A stretch of DNA of 64,000 bases, taken from assembly GCA_025808415.1 (NCBI GenBank), contig CP075525.1:3209501-3273500 (forward strand), given 5' to 3'. The position numbers and the translations under genes were made by a program. The notes under the pieces are model-generated. The model had not been told where the DNA came from and searched no databases. It saw only the letters and a list, made by a program, of their open reading frames with translations. Position 1 is the first letter of the stretch. Each line of letters starts with the position of its first letter. This DNA comes from Cyclobacteriaceae bacterium. Its GTDB lineage: Bacteria > Bacteroidota > Bacteroidia > Cytophagales > Cyclobacteriaceae. Shown here piece after piece: positions 33,561 to 43,031 of the stretch.

Positions 33561-34889
33561 TTAATACGTAAATCCAAGATTTTTTAATCCTTGTTGAACT
33601 TCGGGAGCGCCCATAAATAATTTCCAGAGCAAACCGGTACGATAGTTTTCGATCATAACCGGTATGGGGCCCTGGTCGATGGCCAGGTAATGCGGCAAAT
33701 ACCATTTCGCTGAAAAGCTAAATGCATCGTAGGGCCCGTAAGCACCTATGAGGCTATCGCGTTCGGGACTATACATAAATTTTAAAAACCGCATGCTTTC
33801 TTCGGGTGTATATGGAAAAGATGAAAGCGCAGCGGTAGGAGAAATTACACCCAGGTCTTCCGCAGGCTGGTGGCCGGCATAGCCCTTCATGGAATAGCTT
33901 GACGTTAGCCCCCAGCAATTTTCGCCATAGCCTTCAAAACCTTTCGGGTTATCAACACAGTACCGGTAATGAATAAGCGCATGGTTTTTATTGAGCTTCC
34001 AATAATTGCCATACCGATCTTTCAGGTTGCGAGGATCAAGACCGAGGTAGGAATAGTGTGCCCAAAATAACGGGCCCACCGGATCATCGCTGTGCTCGTA
34101 ATGATCAAGCACAGTTTCCAAATCATAAAACGTACGATCGGTTTTAATAGCACCGCTGCGTGCCCAACCCTTATGGTATACCTCAGGTTTAATGGGATAG
34201 GTAGGTGATGCCGCTGCCAGCACGTACATGATCAAACATTCATTGTAACCCCCTACCGGGAAATTCATTTCCCAGTTATGCTTTGGCGACCAATGCCAGT
34301 ACAACACATCTTTTCCGTTGGTGTACCAGTTCCATTCCACTTCGCGCCACAGTTTATCAATTTTTGCAGCGAGAGCTTTTTCTTCTTCATTGCCATTTTT
34401 AAAATATTCGCGAACGGTAAGAAGTCCCTGAACCAAAAATGCCGACTCCACCAAATCTCCTCCATCATCTTTGGGACTAAAAGGTTTTACTTTTCCGGTT
34501 TCACCATTAAGCCAATGCGGCCATGCCCCATGAAAGCGGTCGGCCGTATCGAGGTAATGAACAATGTGATTGAATCGCTCAAAGCCTTGCTGACGGGTAA
34601 TAAATCCGCGTTCAATGCCAACAAGAATGGCCATTAAACCAAAACCTGAACCACCGGTAGTTACTACATGCTTATCGTTTTGCGGATACACGCCATCCAT
34701 GTGCGTACGTTCAGGTGCGAGGCCCGAGGTAGGCTCGGCATTATCCCAGAAATATTGAAAAGTTTGGAATTGCACTCGGGTGAGGAGTGAATCATCTGTT
34801 ATGACAAACGATTCTGCTGTTTGCTTTTTAGAACCAGAGCAGCCTGCCAAGAGTACAATCAACAAAAAATAGTATACAGGTTTTATCAT
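33561..34889 (-). CDS. GH144-like endo-beta-1,2-glucanase (glucoamylase-like domain), lipoprotein
   Basis: The 442-residue lipoprotein (MIKPVYYFLLIVLLAGC, lipobox LAGC) carries one PF10091-type domain. Recognisable stretches are QTFQYFWDNAEPTSGLAPER, GGSGFGLMAILVGIERGFI, RFHGAWPHWLNGETGKV and AIDQGPIPVMIENYRTGLLW. The family includes GH144 endo-beta-1,2-glucanase of Chitinophaga pinensis, which cuts beta-1,2-glucan to sophoro-oligosaccharides; older databases call it glucoamylase. It should sit on the cell surface or in the periplasm. The ATG at 34889 begins the signal peptide. It is a paralogue of the next gene (34935-36920), with similar catalytic sections but no Ig-like part. Substrate is inferred from the family. 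Confidence 0.88.
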   Translation of the reverse strand: MIKPVYYFLLIVLLAGCSGSKKQTAESFVITDDSLLTRVQFQTFQYFWDNAEPTSGLAPERTHMDGVYPQNDKHVVTTGGSGFGLMAILVGIERGFITRQQGFERFNHIVHYLDTADRFHGAWPHWLNGETGKVKPFSPKDDGGDLVESAFLVQGLLTVREYFKNGNEEEKALAAKIDKLWREVEWNWYTNGKDVLYWHWSPKHNWEMNFPVGGYNECLIMYVLAAASPTYPIKPEVYHKGWARSGAIKTDRTFYDLETVLDHYEHSDDPVGPLFWAHYSYLGLDPRNLKDRYGNYWKLNKNHALIHYRYCVDNPKGFEGYGENCWGLTSSYSMKGYAGHQPAEDLGVISPTAALSSFPYTPEESMRFLKFMYSPERDSLIGAYGPYDAFSFSAKWYLPHYLAIDQGPIPVMIENYRTGLLWKLFMGAPEVQQGLKNLGFTY

Positions 34890-34934
34890 ATCGTTTATAG
34901 TTAGCAGATAAGTTAGCCGATGCATATCATCCTT

Positions 34935-36920
34935 TTAATTCGTAAGGCCAAGTGTTACCATTCCGCTTTGAACTTCCGGTGCCGACATAAATAAATCCCA
35001 CAGCAACCCGGTGCGGTGGTTTTCAATCATTACGATTATCGGTCCTTGATCGATGGCCAGATATGAGTTGGCTGTCCAACCGGCTGTAACATTAAAGGCA
35101 TCGTAAAATCCATATGTCCCCCATAGCCTGTCGCCAAGCGTATAGTAGAAAAATTTAAGGGCTTTCATCGACTCTTCTGGTGTGTAGGGAAATGATGAAA
35201 GTGCTGCTGTTGGAGTGATCACACCCAAATCGTTAGTAGGAGAATGAGCTGAATAGCCTGTGTGGTTATCACTGGCGGTAAGCCCCCAGTTTTCATCGCT
35301 GTAGCCCACAAAGTTTTTCGGATTTCGAATGCAGTAAGCCTGGTTAATTAACGAATGATTTCTGTTTTGAAGAAAGTAATCACTGCAGTAAGCGTCACTT
35401 AACCCATGCGGGTCAAGACCCAGAAACGAATAATGAGCAAAAAATAATGGACCTCCGGAAGGTGGTCCTAAAGGCAAAACAATACCCTCATAAGTATTTC
35501 CATTTTTCATTCCACCATTACTGGCCCAACCATTGTCATAAACAATTTTTGGGACACTATGCGTGGGTGACGAGGCCGCGAGCAAATAAATAATCAACGC
35601 TTCGTTCCAACCTTTAATCTGCAGGTTCATGGCCCAACCCTTGTCAGGTGACCAGTGCCAGTAAAGTGTGTTTTGGTTACCTCGCCTATACCAGTCCCAT
35701 TCTACCGCATGCCACAAGGCATTGATGCGGTTAATGAGGCTATTTTCTGTGGGTACTGCTCCATCGAGGTATTGCCGGAACGCAATGAGGCCTTGAACCA
35801 GAAATGCAGTCTCCACCAGATCGGCCCCGTTATCATTGGTGCTGAACGGAATTACTTTACCGGTATTACCATCCAGCCAGTGTGGCCATACGCCATGAAA
35901 GCGATCGGCCGTTTCCAGAAAGGTCAGGATTTTATTCATTCGCTCCATTCCTTCGGCTCGTGAAATAAATCCGCGTTCAATGCCCACGATTATGCTCATA
36001 ATACCAAAGCCTGATCCACCGGTAGTTACCAGGTTACCGGAGGTATTGCGCTCACGTGCCATACCACTGGCCGGGTGTGCAAAATCCCAGAAGTATTTAA
36101 AGGTTTGTTGCTGCACCAGGGTGAGTAAAGCTTCATCGCTGATCACCGGAAATTTTGGGGTGGGATCAACTTCGGTGTAGAAGTATTTTAAGAACTGAGA
36201 AAAGACTTCACCACCGGCTCCCGTCATTTCATGCGATACCCAAATTTGATGGCGGCTCAGATGCGCCAACGGTTCACTGGCGGTCATTGTAACAACCCTG
36301 TTGTTATCCGATAAGGAATAGTTTACCGCTATCAAACTGCCGGGGCCCAGTACCCGCAAATAGGAAGCATTTGCCTTGGATGGATCAATCGGATTGGAAA
36401 ACCTCAGCGACACCGATGCCGTGCGACTGATATTAATGATGGGCGATTTCGCCAGGGACTCTACATCGTTAAACTTGAGCGAGGTTATGGTTAATGTGCC
36501 TGCTGCCGTAGTAAACGAAACGGTTACCCCTGGAAAGGTTTCTTCTTGTGCACCTTTCAACGTATTTGAAATTACCAAGTCATACTCGGTATTGAATAAT
36601 AATGGTGATGAAGGGGTTGCTGAAAATGTTCGGTCGCTGTCAAGAAAAGCAAACGTTAAGGAAACGGGTGTTCCGTTCTTTTGCTTAAGCTGAATGCTGC
36701 TTTGCACGGATGGCTGGTCCAACCCTGTTGAAAATGTAGCGTTGACGGGTTGATCAAACGGAGCGTTGACATTATTACCTGGATTGGTTGTACTGAGTGT
36801 AAAACCTCCTATGCGCAGTTGGTTTAACTGCATAGAGGGCTTTGGGGGATCCTCGCTTGACGAACATGAGATTAACCCGGATAAAATAGAAAGAATCAAA
36901 AAACTTATATACCTGATCAC
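34935..36920 (-). CDS. GH144-like glucanase with two N-terminal Ig-like domains, lipoprotein
   Basis: The 661-residue lipoprotein (lipobox LISC, near residue 19) has two Big_5-like immunoglobulin-type domains (about 28-140, with NVNAPFDQPVNATFST, and 145-250, with NPIDPSKANASYLRV), then the same catalytic domain as its neighbour (about 255-661): QQTFKYFWDFAHPASGMARER, GGSGFGIMSIIVGIERGFI and RFHGVWPHWLDGNTGKV. The start is GTG at 36920. The Ig-like part likely lifts the enzyme away from the outer membrane, as for surface glycanases. The pair suggests a surface endo-enzyme and a periplasmic one, with this one outside (inference). Confidence 0.87.
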   Translation of the reverse strand: MIRYISFLILSILSGLISCSSSEDPPKPSMQLNQLRIGGFTLSTTNPGNNVNAPFDQPVNATFSTGLDQPSVQSSIQLKQKNGTPVSLTFAFLDSDRTFSATPSSPLLFNTEYDLVISNTLKGAQEETFPGVTVSFTTAAGTLTITSLKFNDVESLAKSPIINISRTASVSLRFSNPIDPSKANASYLRVLGPGSLIAVNYSLSDNNRVVTMTASEPLAHLSRHQIWVSHEMTGAGGEVFSQFLKYFYTEVDPTPKFPVISDEALLTLVQQQTFKYFWDFAHPASGMARERNTSGNLVTTGGSGFGIMSIIVGIERGFISRAEGMERMNKILTFLETADRFHGVWPHWLDGNTGKVIPFSTNDNGADLVETAFLVQGLIAFRQYLDGAVPTENSLINRINALWHAVEWDWYRRGNQNTLYWHWSPDKGWAMNLQIKGWNEALIIYLLAASSPTHSVPKIVYDNGWASNGGMKNGNTYEGIVLPLGPPSGGPLFFAHYSFLGLDPHGLSDAYCSDYFLQNRNHSLINQAYCIRNPKNFVGYSDENWGLTASDNHTGYSAHSPTNDLGVITPTAALSSFPYTPEESMKALKFFYYTLGDRLWGTYGFYDAFNVTAGWTANSYLAIDQGPIIVMIENHRTGLLWDLFMSAPEVQSGMVTLGLTN

Positions 36921-36988
36921 GTTACATTTTTTAAATGATGAAGGTTCCCGTTTCCAGGAACCCTCAATCTATTTACAAACCTAAACGA

Positions 36989-38236
36989 TTATGGCTTTCC
37001 TGAATTATACATTGCAGTTATTTCAGCTTGCGTAAGGGCTTTATGATAAATGATCAAGTCATCCATGAGGCCGTGGAAGTGGTTGGCTCCTGGAAAATCA
37101 TAACCACCCCAAGGTTCTGCGTCCCACATGGTACCCGCACGGCTATGTATAAAACCAAGCGCTAATTCATTTACGACATCTGGTGCTTCACCCCTGTAAC
37201 TAAGCCCTGTTGCAAACCTTGGGTTTGTACCGTCTGGCCATAGATCAAAGTCTTGTTCTTTAATCCGTTCTCCGTTCAGGTAAATAATTCCCTGGCGCGT
37301 TGTTGCATTGTACACAAACACATAATGCGCCCACTGGTCCTTAATAACCGTGTTCATACCGGCTGGTCGGAAATCTTTTGAGAATACCCAGCCTTGCCAT
37401 CCTAAATTCCCTTCACCGTCTGCCCACAAATCTTCACCGAACTTACCTGCACCAGCCGGGTTTGTGTGTGCATAAGAGGCCGCTAGTTTAAAGCCATTGT
37501 AGCTTCCAAAAATTTCAAATTGGAACCCGTAAAAGGCGCCTAATCCTAAAACAAACTGACCCTTCTCTAACGAAGAATTTGGCTTTACCCATAAGCTCAT
37601 CGTCCAACTACCGTTATTCATCAATTGGTCACCATTGGCATATTCAATAATACTCGTTGTTCCATTAAAACTTGCAGCCTTACCGGCATCCGCTTTACGA
37701 CCGGCTACATACGTAATAGCCACAGTACCAGTGGCTGTTGGCGCACGATTTCCAATAATATCAACGGCATTGTCTTCAAAAGTCCAGTGTGCTACTGCAC
37801 CCGGCACGGCAAAGGTACCTTCGGAAGTAAAGTTACGCTCAATGGCTGCAGTCAGTGTTTTACCCTCTGCACTCTTTAACCCTGCACCAAACGTGAGGAT
37901 GAACAATGTGCCCGTGCTGAAATCAGTATTTGGGTTAATGGTAACTTCGGCACCATTTACGGAAATAGCTGCCGGGAAATTCTGGCTATCAAACTGGCGC
38001 ACCAATGAAATTGCTGAGTTTGCCGTAGCCGCATCAACGGCAACATTAAATGTTGCTACAATATTGGCCCCTACTGGTATGCCTGTAGCACTGGTTGCTG
38101 CATTTAAGTCAATTCCGTTTGCAGTAAGGCTAACCAACGCCAGCGCTGGTGGCTCATCATCGTTACATCCCACCATGGTGGTGGCAAGCACTGCGGCTAC
38201 CGCCAGCACACTCATCATCCATTTTACTTTTTTCAT
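36989..38236 (-). CDS. Lipoprotein with Ig-like and LamG domains, putative surface glycan-binding protein
   Basis: A 415-residue lipoprotein (MKKVKWMMSVLAVAAVLATT, lipobox MVGC at about 21-24). Residues 30-135 form a Big_5-like domain (VPVGANIVATFNVAVDAATA is of this type) and residues 150-412 a LamG / concanavalin-like lectin domain (AHWTFEDNAVDIIGN, SFNGTTSIIEY, GSWTMSLWVKPN, LMDDLIIYHKALTQAEI). It occupies the position of SusE/SusF-type surface glycan-binding proteins, directly after susD, 41 bases away. It probably holds the glucan at the cell surface. No catalytic motif is evident, though LamG-like folds include some hydrolases. Confidence 0.8.
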   Translation of the reverse strand: MKKVKWMMSVLAVAAVLATTMVGCNDDEPPALALVSLTANGIDLNAATSATGIPVGANIVATFNVAVDAATANSAISLVRQFDSQNFPAAISVNGAEVTINPNTDFSTGTLFILTFGAGLKSAEGKTLTAAIERNFTSEGTFAVPGAVAHWTFEDNAVDIIGNRAPTATGTVAITYVAGRKADAGKAASFNGTTSIIEYANGDQLMNNGSWTMSLWVKPNSSLEKGQFVLGLGAFYGFQFEIFGSYNGFKLAASYAHTNPAGAGKFGEDLWADGEGNLGWQGWVFSKDFRPAGMNTVIKDQWAHYVFVYNATTRQGIIYLNGERIKEQDFDLWPDGTNPRFATGLSYRGEAPDVVNELALGFIHSRAGTMWDAEPWGGYDFPGANHFHGLMDDLIIYHKALTQAEITAMYNSGKP

Positions 38237-38277
38237 AGTTGTGAAATTTAATTTAGGTTAAACGTTTATTTGATTTA

Positions 38278-39771
38278 TTAATTTTCCCATCCGGGATTTT
38301 GGGTCAAAGCATTTTGTGTTAAGTCAATTTCGGTTTGCGGTATGGGCAACAATTCATGCTTTCCGGCAACAAAACCCAATGGGCCCAGCACAGTTGCAGC
38401 TTTGTTGGTGCGCACCAAATCCCAGAAGCGATGACCTTCCAGTGCAAGCTCTACCCTGCGCTCATGCAGGATGATATTCCGGAGCAAATCTTTGTTGGTC
38501 TCGGTTACATCCGGCAGCAATGCCGGGTTACCATGACGAGCCCGTTGACGCACCCGGTTCAGGTGTATTAACGCCTGGGCAGCATTGTTATTTTCGTTTA
38601 AAGCTTCAGCCGCAATAAGCAGTACATCAGCAAACCGGATAAACCTGCGGTTATGGCCAAACGATGGCGGCACGGTTACCCCCGGTGTCCATACTTTCTG
38701 ATTGTAGCATTCAATTTCTTCCTGTCCGTGTGAATCAACCGATACATCGGGTGTAGCAGCATCTCCTAAAATGGTAACACCATCCAACACTTCGCCTAAA
38801 AAAATCACGGTGGCCTGCAGGCGCGGATCGCCCGGTTCAAAGTCATCGCGTAAATTTTTTGTAGGCCTGTTAAACCCCCAACCACGATTCGGATTTCCCC
38901 TAACGCCTTGAACATTACCATACTGGTTGCCACCGTTTGCCAAACCCTCGGCACCAAACGCGGCCACTTCAAAAACTGATTCAATGCCGTGCTCACCTGA
39001 AACACTGTTGGCATCTTCAAAATCAGGTTCAAGATTATACTCGCCTGAGTTGATTACTTCGAGTGCATAAGTTGCCGCTGCTGGAAAATTTCCGCGAAAC
39101 AAATACACCTTGGCCAGTAATGATTTTGCCGCACCTTTTGTTGCCCTTCCTAAATCTGAAACACTGGTGTACTCCGATTTTTCCGGAAGGTTGCTCACGG
39201 CAAACAACAGGTCGTCAATAATCAACTCATAAATTTCATCAACGCTGCTTCGTGGCAAAACAACAGGATCAACGGTTACAAGTTTTGGAACCCCGCCCCA
39301 CGCACGCACGAGGTCGAAGTAAAAAAATGCACGCAAAAACCTGGCTTCCGCCACATAGCGGTTACGGAGTGTTTCGTTCATGGTTATTAGCGGAACTTTT
39401 TCAATAACTACGTTGGCACGCCTTACGGCTTTGTACAAAGTATTCCACCACCGAAGTATGGCCCCTTCGGTTTTAATGTGTTCAAATCGGTCAAATGGGC
39501 CGATCGTTGCCGAAGCATCATCGGGATTGCTTCCTTTGTTGGTATCATCCGACATGATGTCCAGGATTGGAAACAAGCCCGAATTGAAATTCGATTCACG
39601 GATTGTATTATATACTGCGTTGGTGGCCAACAGGGCATCCTGCGCTGTAGTTGGAAAATTTGTTTGCGTTAAGTTGCCTTGCGGTGGCTTTTCTAAAAAG
39701 TCTTCACACGACATAGGAACCAAGGCCAACACCAGACATACGAATAGTAACTTTCTGCTCTTCATAATCAT
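38278..39771 (-). CDS. susD: SusD/RagB-family outer-membrane lipoprotein
   Basis: The 497-residue protein has a lipoprotein signal (lipobox PMSC near residue 22) followed by EDFLEKPPQGNLTQTNF, the usual SusD start. TPR-like helices (NAVYNTIRESN; RFLRAFFYFDLVRAWGGVP; SLLAKVYLFRGN) and the closing RRVELALEGHRFWDLVRT and LLPIPQTEI are classic. It caps the SusC channel and captures oligosaccharide on the cell surface. It starts 4 bases after the SusC stop, so the pair is translationally coupled. A loop with many glycine and asparagine residues lies near 275-300. Confidence 0.96.
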   Translation of the reverse strand: MIMKSRKLLFVCLVLALVPMSCEDFLEKPPQGNLTQTNFPTTAQDALLATNAVYNTIRESNFNSGLFPILDIMSDDTNKGSNPDDASATIGPFDRFEHIKTEGAILRWWNTLYKAVRRANVVIEKVPLITMNETLRNRYVAEARFLRAFFYFDLVRAWGGVPKLVTVDPVVLPRSSVDEIYELIIDDLLFAVSNLPEKSEYTSVSDLGRATKGAAKSLLAKVYLFRGNFPAAATYALEVINSGEYNLEPDFEDANSVSGEHGIESVFEVAAFGAEGLANGGNQYGNVQGVRGNPNRGWGFNRPTKNLRDDFEPGDPRLQATVIFLGEVLDGVTILGDAATPDVSVDSHGQEEIECYNQKVWTPGVTVPPSFGHNRRFIRFADVLLIAAEALNENNNAAQALIHLNRVRQRARHGNPALLPDVTETNKDLLRNIILHERRVELALEGHRFWDLVRTNKAATVLGPLGFVAGKHELLPIPQTEIDLTQNALTQNPGWEN

Positions 39772-39775
39772 CGTG

Positions 39776-42754
39776 TTAAAAAGTCAAGTTTAAACCAACA
39801 GAGAAAATGCGCGGAATAGGATAGGTTCCTCCATCAATACCATTCAATACGGGGTTACCACTGACAATTTCAGGTGTGTACCCGGTAAATTTGCTGAGCG
39901 TAAACAGGTTTGTTGACCGCACATAAGCACGTGCCGTTTTCATGCCCACCCTGCTCACCAGGGCTTGTGGCAACGTATAGCCTACTGAAATGTTGCGCAT
40001 ACGAAGGAACGATCCATCATAGAGATAGCGCGAAGAAGGTTCGTAATTAACACCTCCATTGGATGGCCGGGGTTCTGTATTGCTGGTGCCTTCGCCATCC
40101 CAGAAACTAAAATACCTGCGTTCAAAATTGTACGGGTCGGGCCGTACAATTTCCTTTCCGTTAAAAATTTTATTGCCGCCCTGTGCCTGTATGTCCAGGG
40201 CAAGGTCGAAGTTTTTATAAGCAAGGTTAATATTCAAACCCAACAGGTACTTAGGGATAGGAGAACCGAGGTATGTACGATCGGCCGGGGTGAGGAAACC
40301 ATCTCCATTTACATCCTCAAATTTTAAATCACCAACACCCGTACTCGATAAGTGCGGATAAGCATTGAGTTCAGCGGCATTTTGGAAAACACCAATTACG
40401 CGATAACCGTAAAACGCACCAATAGGCCTACCCGGTATGGTTTGGGTTACTTGCCTGCCACCAAATAGTCCGATAAGTTGTTCATCGCTACCGCCCGTTC
40501 CACTTATTTTTTTGGTTTCGTTATGAATGGTTGTGCCTACCAAGCCCACGCTGTATTTCAGAGGGCCCAGTTCACTGCTCCAATTCAAATTCAATTCAAT
40601 GCCCCTGTTTAAAACCTCACCTGCGTTAAATGTAATAACCGCACCATCGCCATTTCCATAATAGCCCGGAACGGCCAGGTCAATGAGAATATCTTTCGTA
40701 GTACGGTGGTAATAATCAATCTCAGCCGTCAACTTATCTTCAAAGAATCCAAGCTCAGCTCCAATATCCAATTGGTGGGTAGTTTCCCATTTCAAATTGG
40801 GGTTACCGGCCACACCATAGGTGGCACCCGGGTAAATCACATCAGGGCCGAACAACGCATTTATGCCGTTTAAAACGAGGGAATATTGTCGTTCGTAATT
40901 GATTTTTTCATTACCGATGATTCCCCAACTCGCCCTGAACTTCAGGTTGGATAGCAATTTTGTTCCTTGCATGAATTGTTCGTTGATCGCATTCCAGCCC
41001 ACACCAAAAGAAGGGAAGTTTCCATACTGGTTGGCTTTTGTAAACTTGGATGAACCGTCCCTGCGGAACGTAGCCGTTAATAAATAACGGTTATCGTACG
41101 TGTAGTTAACCCTGAACAAATACGATAACATGGAAAAATTAAAATTGGGGTTAACGCCATTGCTTGCAAAGTTGTTGCTCACCAGGTTTGGGAATATGTT
41201 CACATACCAGAAATCCTCACCGGGGCGTAACAAATTTTCGGCCCCCAGAAAAACTGATTCAGAAGAAGATTCCTGCAAGGTGTAACCGGCCACTGCATTT
41301 ACGCGGTGTTTTTTAATTTCGCGTTGATAGCTCAAGGTGTTTTCCCATAACCAATCCACACGGTCGTTATAGCCTTTACCCAAATCATCAGTAGCGTTTT
41401 GTTGTTGCGGGTTTACAAAGAATATCGGTGTGTAACTTCTGGACTTGTTGTATTCAAGATCAACACCAAAACTTGAACGGAATGTAAATCCCTTTAAAAA
41501 ATCTACCTCGGCATACAGGTTATTAACGCTTCGCAAACCTTTATTAAACGAGTTTGTGTACTCAATATCGGCCAAAACATTACCAACACCCGGCACAGGC
41601 GAATAAGATCCGTCCGTTTGAAAAGGAGTAATGGTTGGCCAGGCGCGGTACGCAACAAAAACCGCATTGCCCGCAGTGTTCTGTTGATTATACGGTGTAA
41701 AAGACAGGTTGCTGCCCATACGAACAGTTTTGGAAATGTGGGCAATGTTGTTGAAGCGAAGGGTAACACGTTCAAAATTCGATTTGGGGATTATGCCTTC
41801 CTGATTGAAGTAACTTAATGAGGTGAAGTATTGGAATTTTTCAGACCCCCCGGCAACCGACACCTGGTAGTTTTGGATGGGCGCTGTTTGAAAAATTAAA
41901 TCCTGCCAATCGGTGTTGGGCACAGCATCAATGTTATTGTAAGTGCCTGGGTTTATTTTGTTGCGCACAATGGCGTACTCGCGACCATTCAATAAATCAA
42001 TCTTTTGCGGTAAGTCTTGAATGCTGTACTCCGCTGATACATTAATTATAGGATAGGCAGCCGATGTACTGCCCCGTTTAGTAGTTACAATGATTACTCC
42101 GTTTGCTCCTCGCGCACCATAAATTGCCGTTGCGGATGCATCCTTTAGTACTTCCATAGATTCAATATCGGCAGCATTAAGAAAGTCGATGTTCTGAAGG
42201 ATAACACCATCAACAACGAATATTGGTGAAGAGTCATTGAAAGTTCCTATGCCCCTGATGCGCACAAATGAGCCCGCGCCAGGTGCGCCCGAAGTATTGG
42301 CAATTTGAACCCCAGCCACTTTGCCCTGTAATGATTGAATAGGGTTAATAGCCGGTACAGTGGTTAACTGGCTGCCCCGCACCGAAGAAACTGAGCCTGT
42401 TAAATCAGACTTACGCACGGTTCCATACCCCACCACAACAACCTCATCCAATGAGGTAGCCTCAGGTTCCAGCACAACATTGACCGTTTCCCTTCCCAAT
42501 AGTTGAACCGACTGAGTGCGGTAACCTACAAAAGTGAAGACCAAGGTATTCTCAGCCGCATCAACATCAATGGAGTAGGAACCGTTAGCATCTGTAGCCG
42601 TGCCTTTGGCCGTACCCTGAACGATTACATTTACGCCCGGAAGTGGCATTCCATCATCTGAACCGGTTACCCGGCCCCGAACTACCCGCGTTTGCGACCA
42701 CCCTTCAGCGGCCACAAAAAGCAGGAAAACCGATAGTAGTAAAAGTCTGATCAT
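39776..42754 (-). CDS. susC: SusC/RagA-family TonB-dependent outer-membrane transporter
   Basis: The 992-residue protein has a signal peptide (ends AAEGWSQ), a carboxypeptidase-regulatory-like domain (VVRGRVTGSDDGMPLPGVNV, residues 24-105), the SusC signature SLDEVVVVGYGTVRK, a TonB plug (about 115-230, with DASATAIYGARGANGVIIV), and a 22-stranded barrel ending in VGLNLTF. It imports bound oligosaccharides across the outer membrane using TonB energy. It heads a minus-strand row of seven genes with gaps from 4 to 68 bases. The 276-base space before it contains a 6-3-6 inverted repeat and a terminator of the upstream receptor gene. No FecR/anti-sigma pair is present. Confidence 0.97.
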   Translation of the reverse strand: MIRLLLLSVFLLFVAAEGWSQTRVVRGRVTGSDDGMPLPGVNVIVQGTAKGTATDANGSYSIDVDAAENTLVFTFVGYRTQSVQLLGRETVNVVLEPEATSLDEVVVVGYGTVRKSDLTGSVSSVRGSQLTTVPAINPIQSLQGKVAGVQIANTSGAPGAGSFVRIRGIGTFNDSSPIFVVDGVILQNIDFLNAADIESMEVLKDASATAIYGARGANGVIIVTTKRGSTSAAYPIINVSAEYSIQDLPQKIDLLNGREYAIVRNKINPGTYNNIDAVPNTDWQDLIFQTAPIQNYQVSVAGGSEKFQYFTSLSYFNQEGIIPKSNFERVTLRFNNIAHISKTVRMGSNLSFTPYNQQNTAGNAVFVAYRAWPTITPFQTDGSYSPVPGVGNVLADIEYTNSFNKGLRSVNNLYAEVDFLKGFTFRSSFGVDLEYNKSRSYTPIFFVNPQQQNATDDLGKGYNDRVDWLWENTLSYQREIKKHRVNAVAGYTLQESSSESVFLGAENLLRPGEDFWYVNIFPNLVSNNFASNGVNPNFNFSMLSYLFRVNYTYDNRYLLTATFRRDGSSKFTKANQYGNFPSFGVGWNAINEQFMQGTKLLSNLKFRASWGIIGNEKINYERQYSLVLNGINALFGPDVIYPGATYGVAGNPNLKWETTHQLDIGAELGFFEDKLTAEIDYYHRTTKDILIDLAVPGYYGNGDGAVITFNAGEVLNRGIELNLNWSSELGPLKYSVGLVGTTIHNETKKISGTGGSDEQLIGLFGGRQVTQTIPGRPIGAFYGYRVIGVFQNAAELNAYPHLSSTGVGDLKFEDVNGDGFLTPADRTYLGSPIPKYLLGLNINLAYKNFDLALDIQAQGGNKIFNGKEIVRPDPYNFERRYFSFWDGEGTSNTEPRPSNGGVNYEPSSRYLYDGSFLRMRNISVGYTLPQALVSRVGMKTARAYVRSTNLFTLSKFTGYTPEIVSGNPVLNGIDGGTYPIPRIFSVGLNLTF

Positions 42755-42885
42755 AAACAGGTTGTATTAGATTTCGGGGACCGAATAAGAACCACTGTAC
42801 CAAATCAACTGGCTGTCATTCGCCCTGAACGCAATAGAAAGTTTGACAAAGACAAATAAACTTGAAATATTTTTTCGTTAAATCA

Positions 42886-42900
42886 ACCATTTTGAATGGT
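42886..42900. promoter_or_regulatory. 6-3-6 inverted repeat upstream of susC, candidate operator
   Basis: ACCATT-TTG-AATGGT is a perfect inverted repeat 132-146 bases upstream of the susC ATG. On the minus strand a weak promoter-like TTTATTTG lies between it and the gene, so the repeat could overlap or precede the -33 region. It is the only strong symmetric element in this intergenic space. The regulator is unknown; the neighbouring receptor gene is the obvious candidate (inference). Confidence 0.45.
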
Positions 42901-42999
42901 GGTTTATGGCTTAATCCATAGGTCGATTTCCCACAAAAAAAACATTGATAATGAGGCTAAAAAACCCAATTTGCGCAACATTGGCAGTTGCAATTACCT

Positions 43000-43031
43000 A
43001 ATAAAAGCAATACTTCGAAAACGATTGCTTT
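43000..43031 (-). terminator. Probable terminator of the 7TM receptor gene
   Basis: AAAGCAAT (43031-43024 on minus) and ATTGCTTT (43011-43004) form a perfect 8-bp stem with a 12-base loop, followed by TTATT on the minus strand. It begins at the stop codon of the receptor gene and separates it from the susC transcript. Confidence 0.6.

Noticed and set aside
37635..38261. 208-codon frame on plus, antisense to the LamG lipoprotein
   Set aside because: Shadow of a well-supported gene; composition is alanine/valine-rich from antisense codons, and there is no signal or motif.
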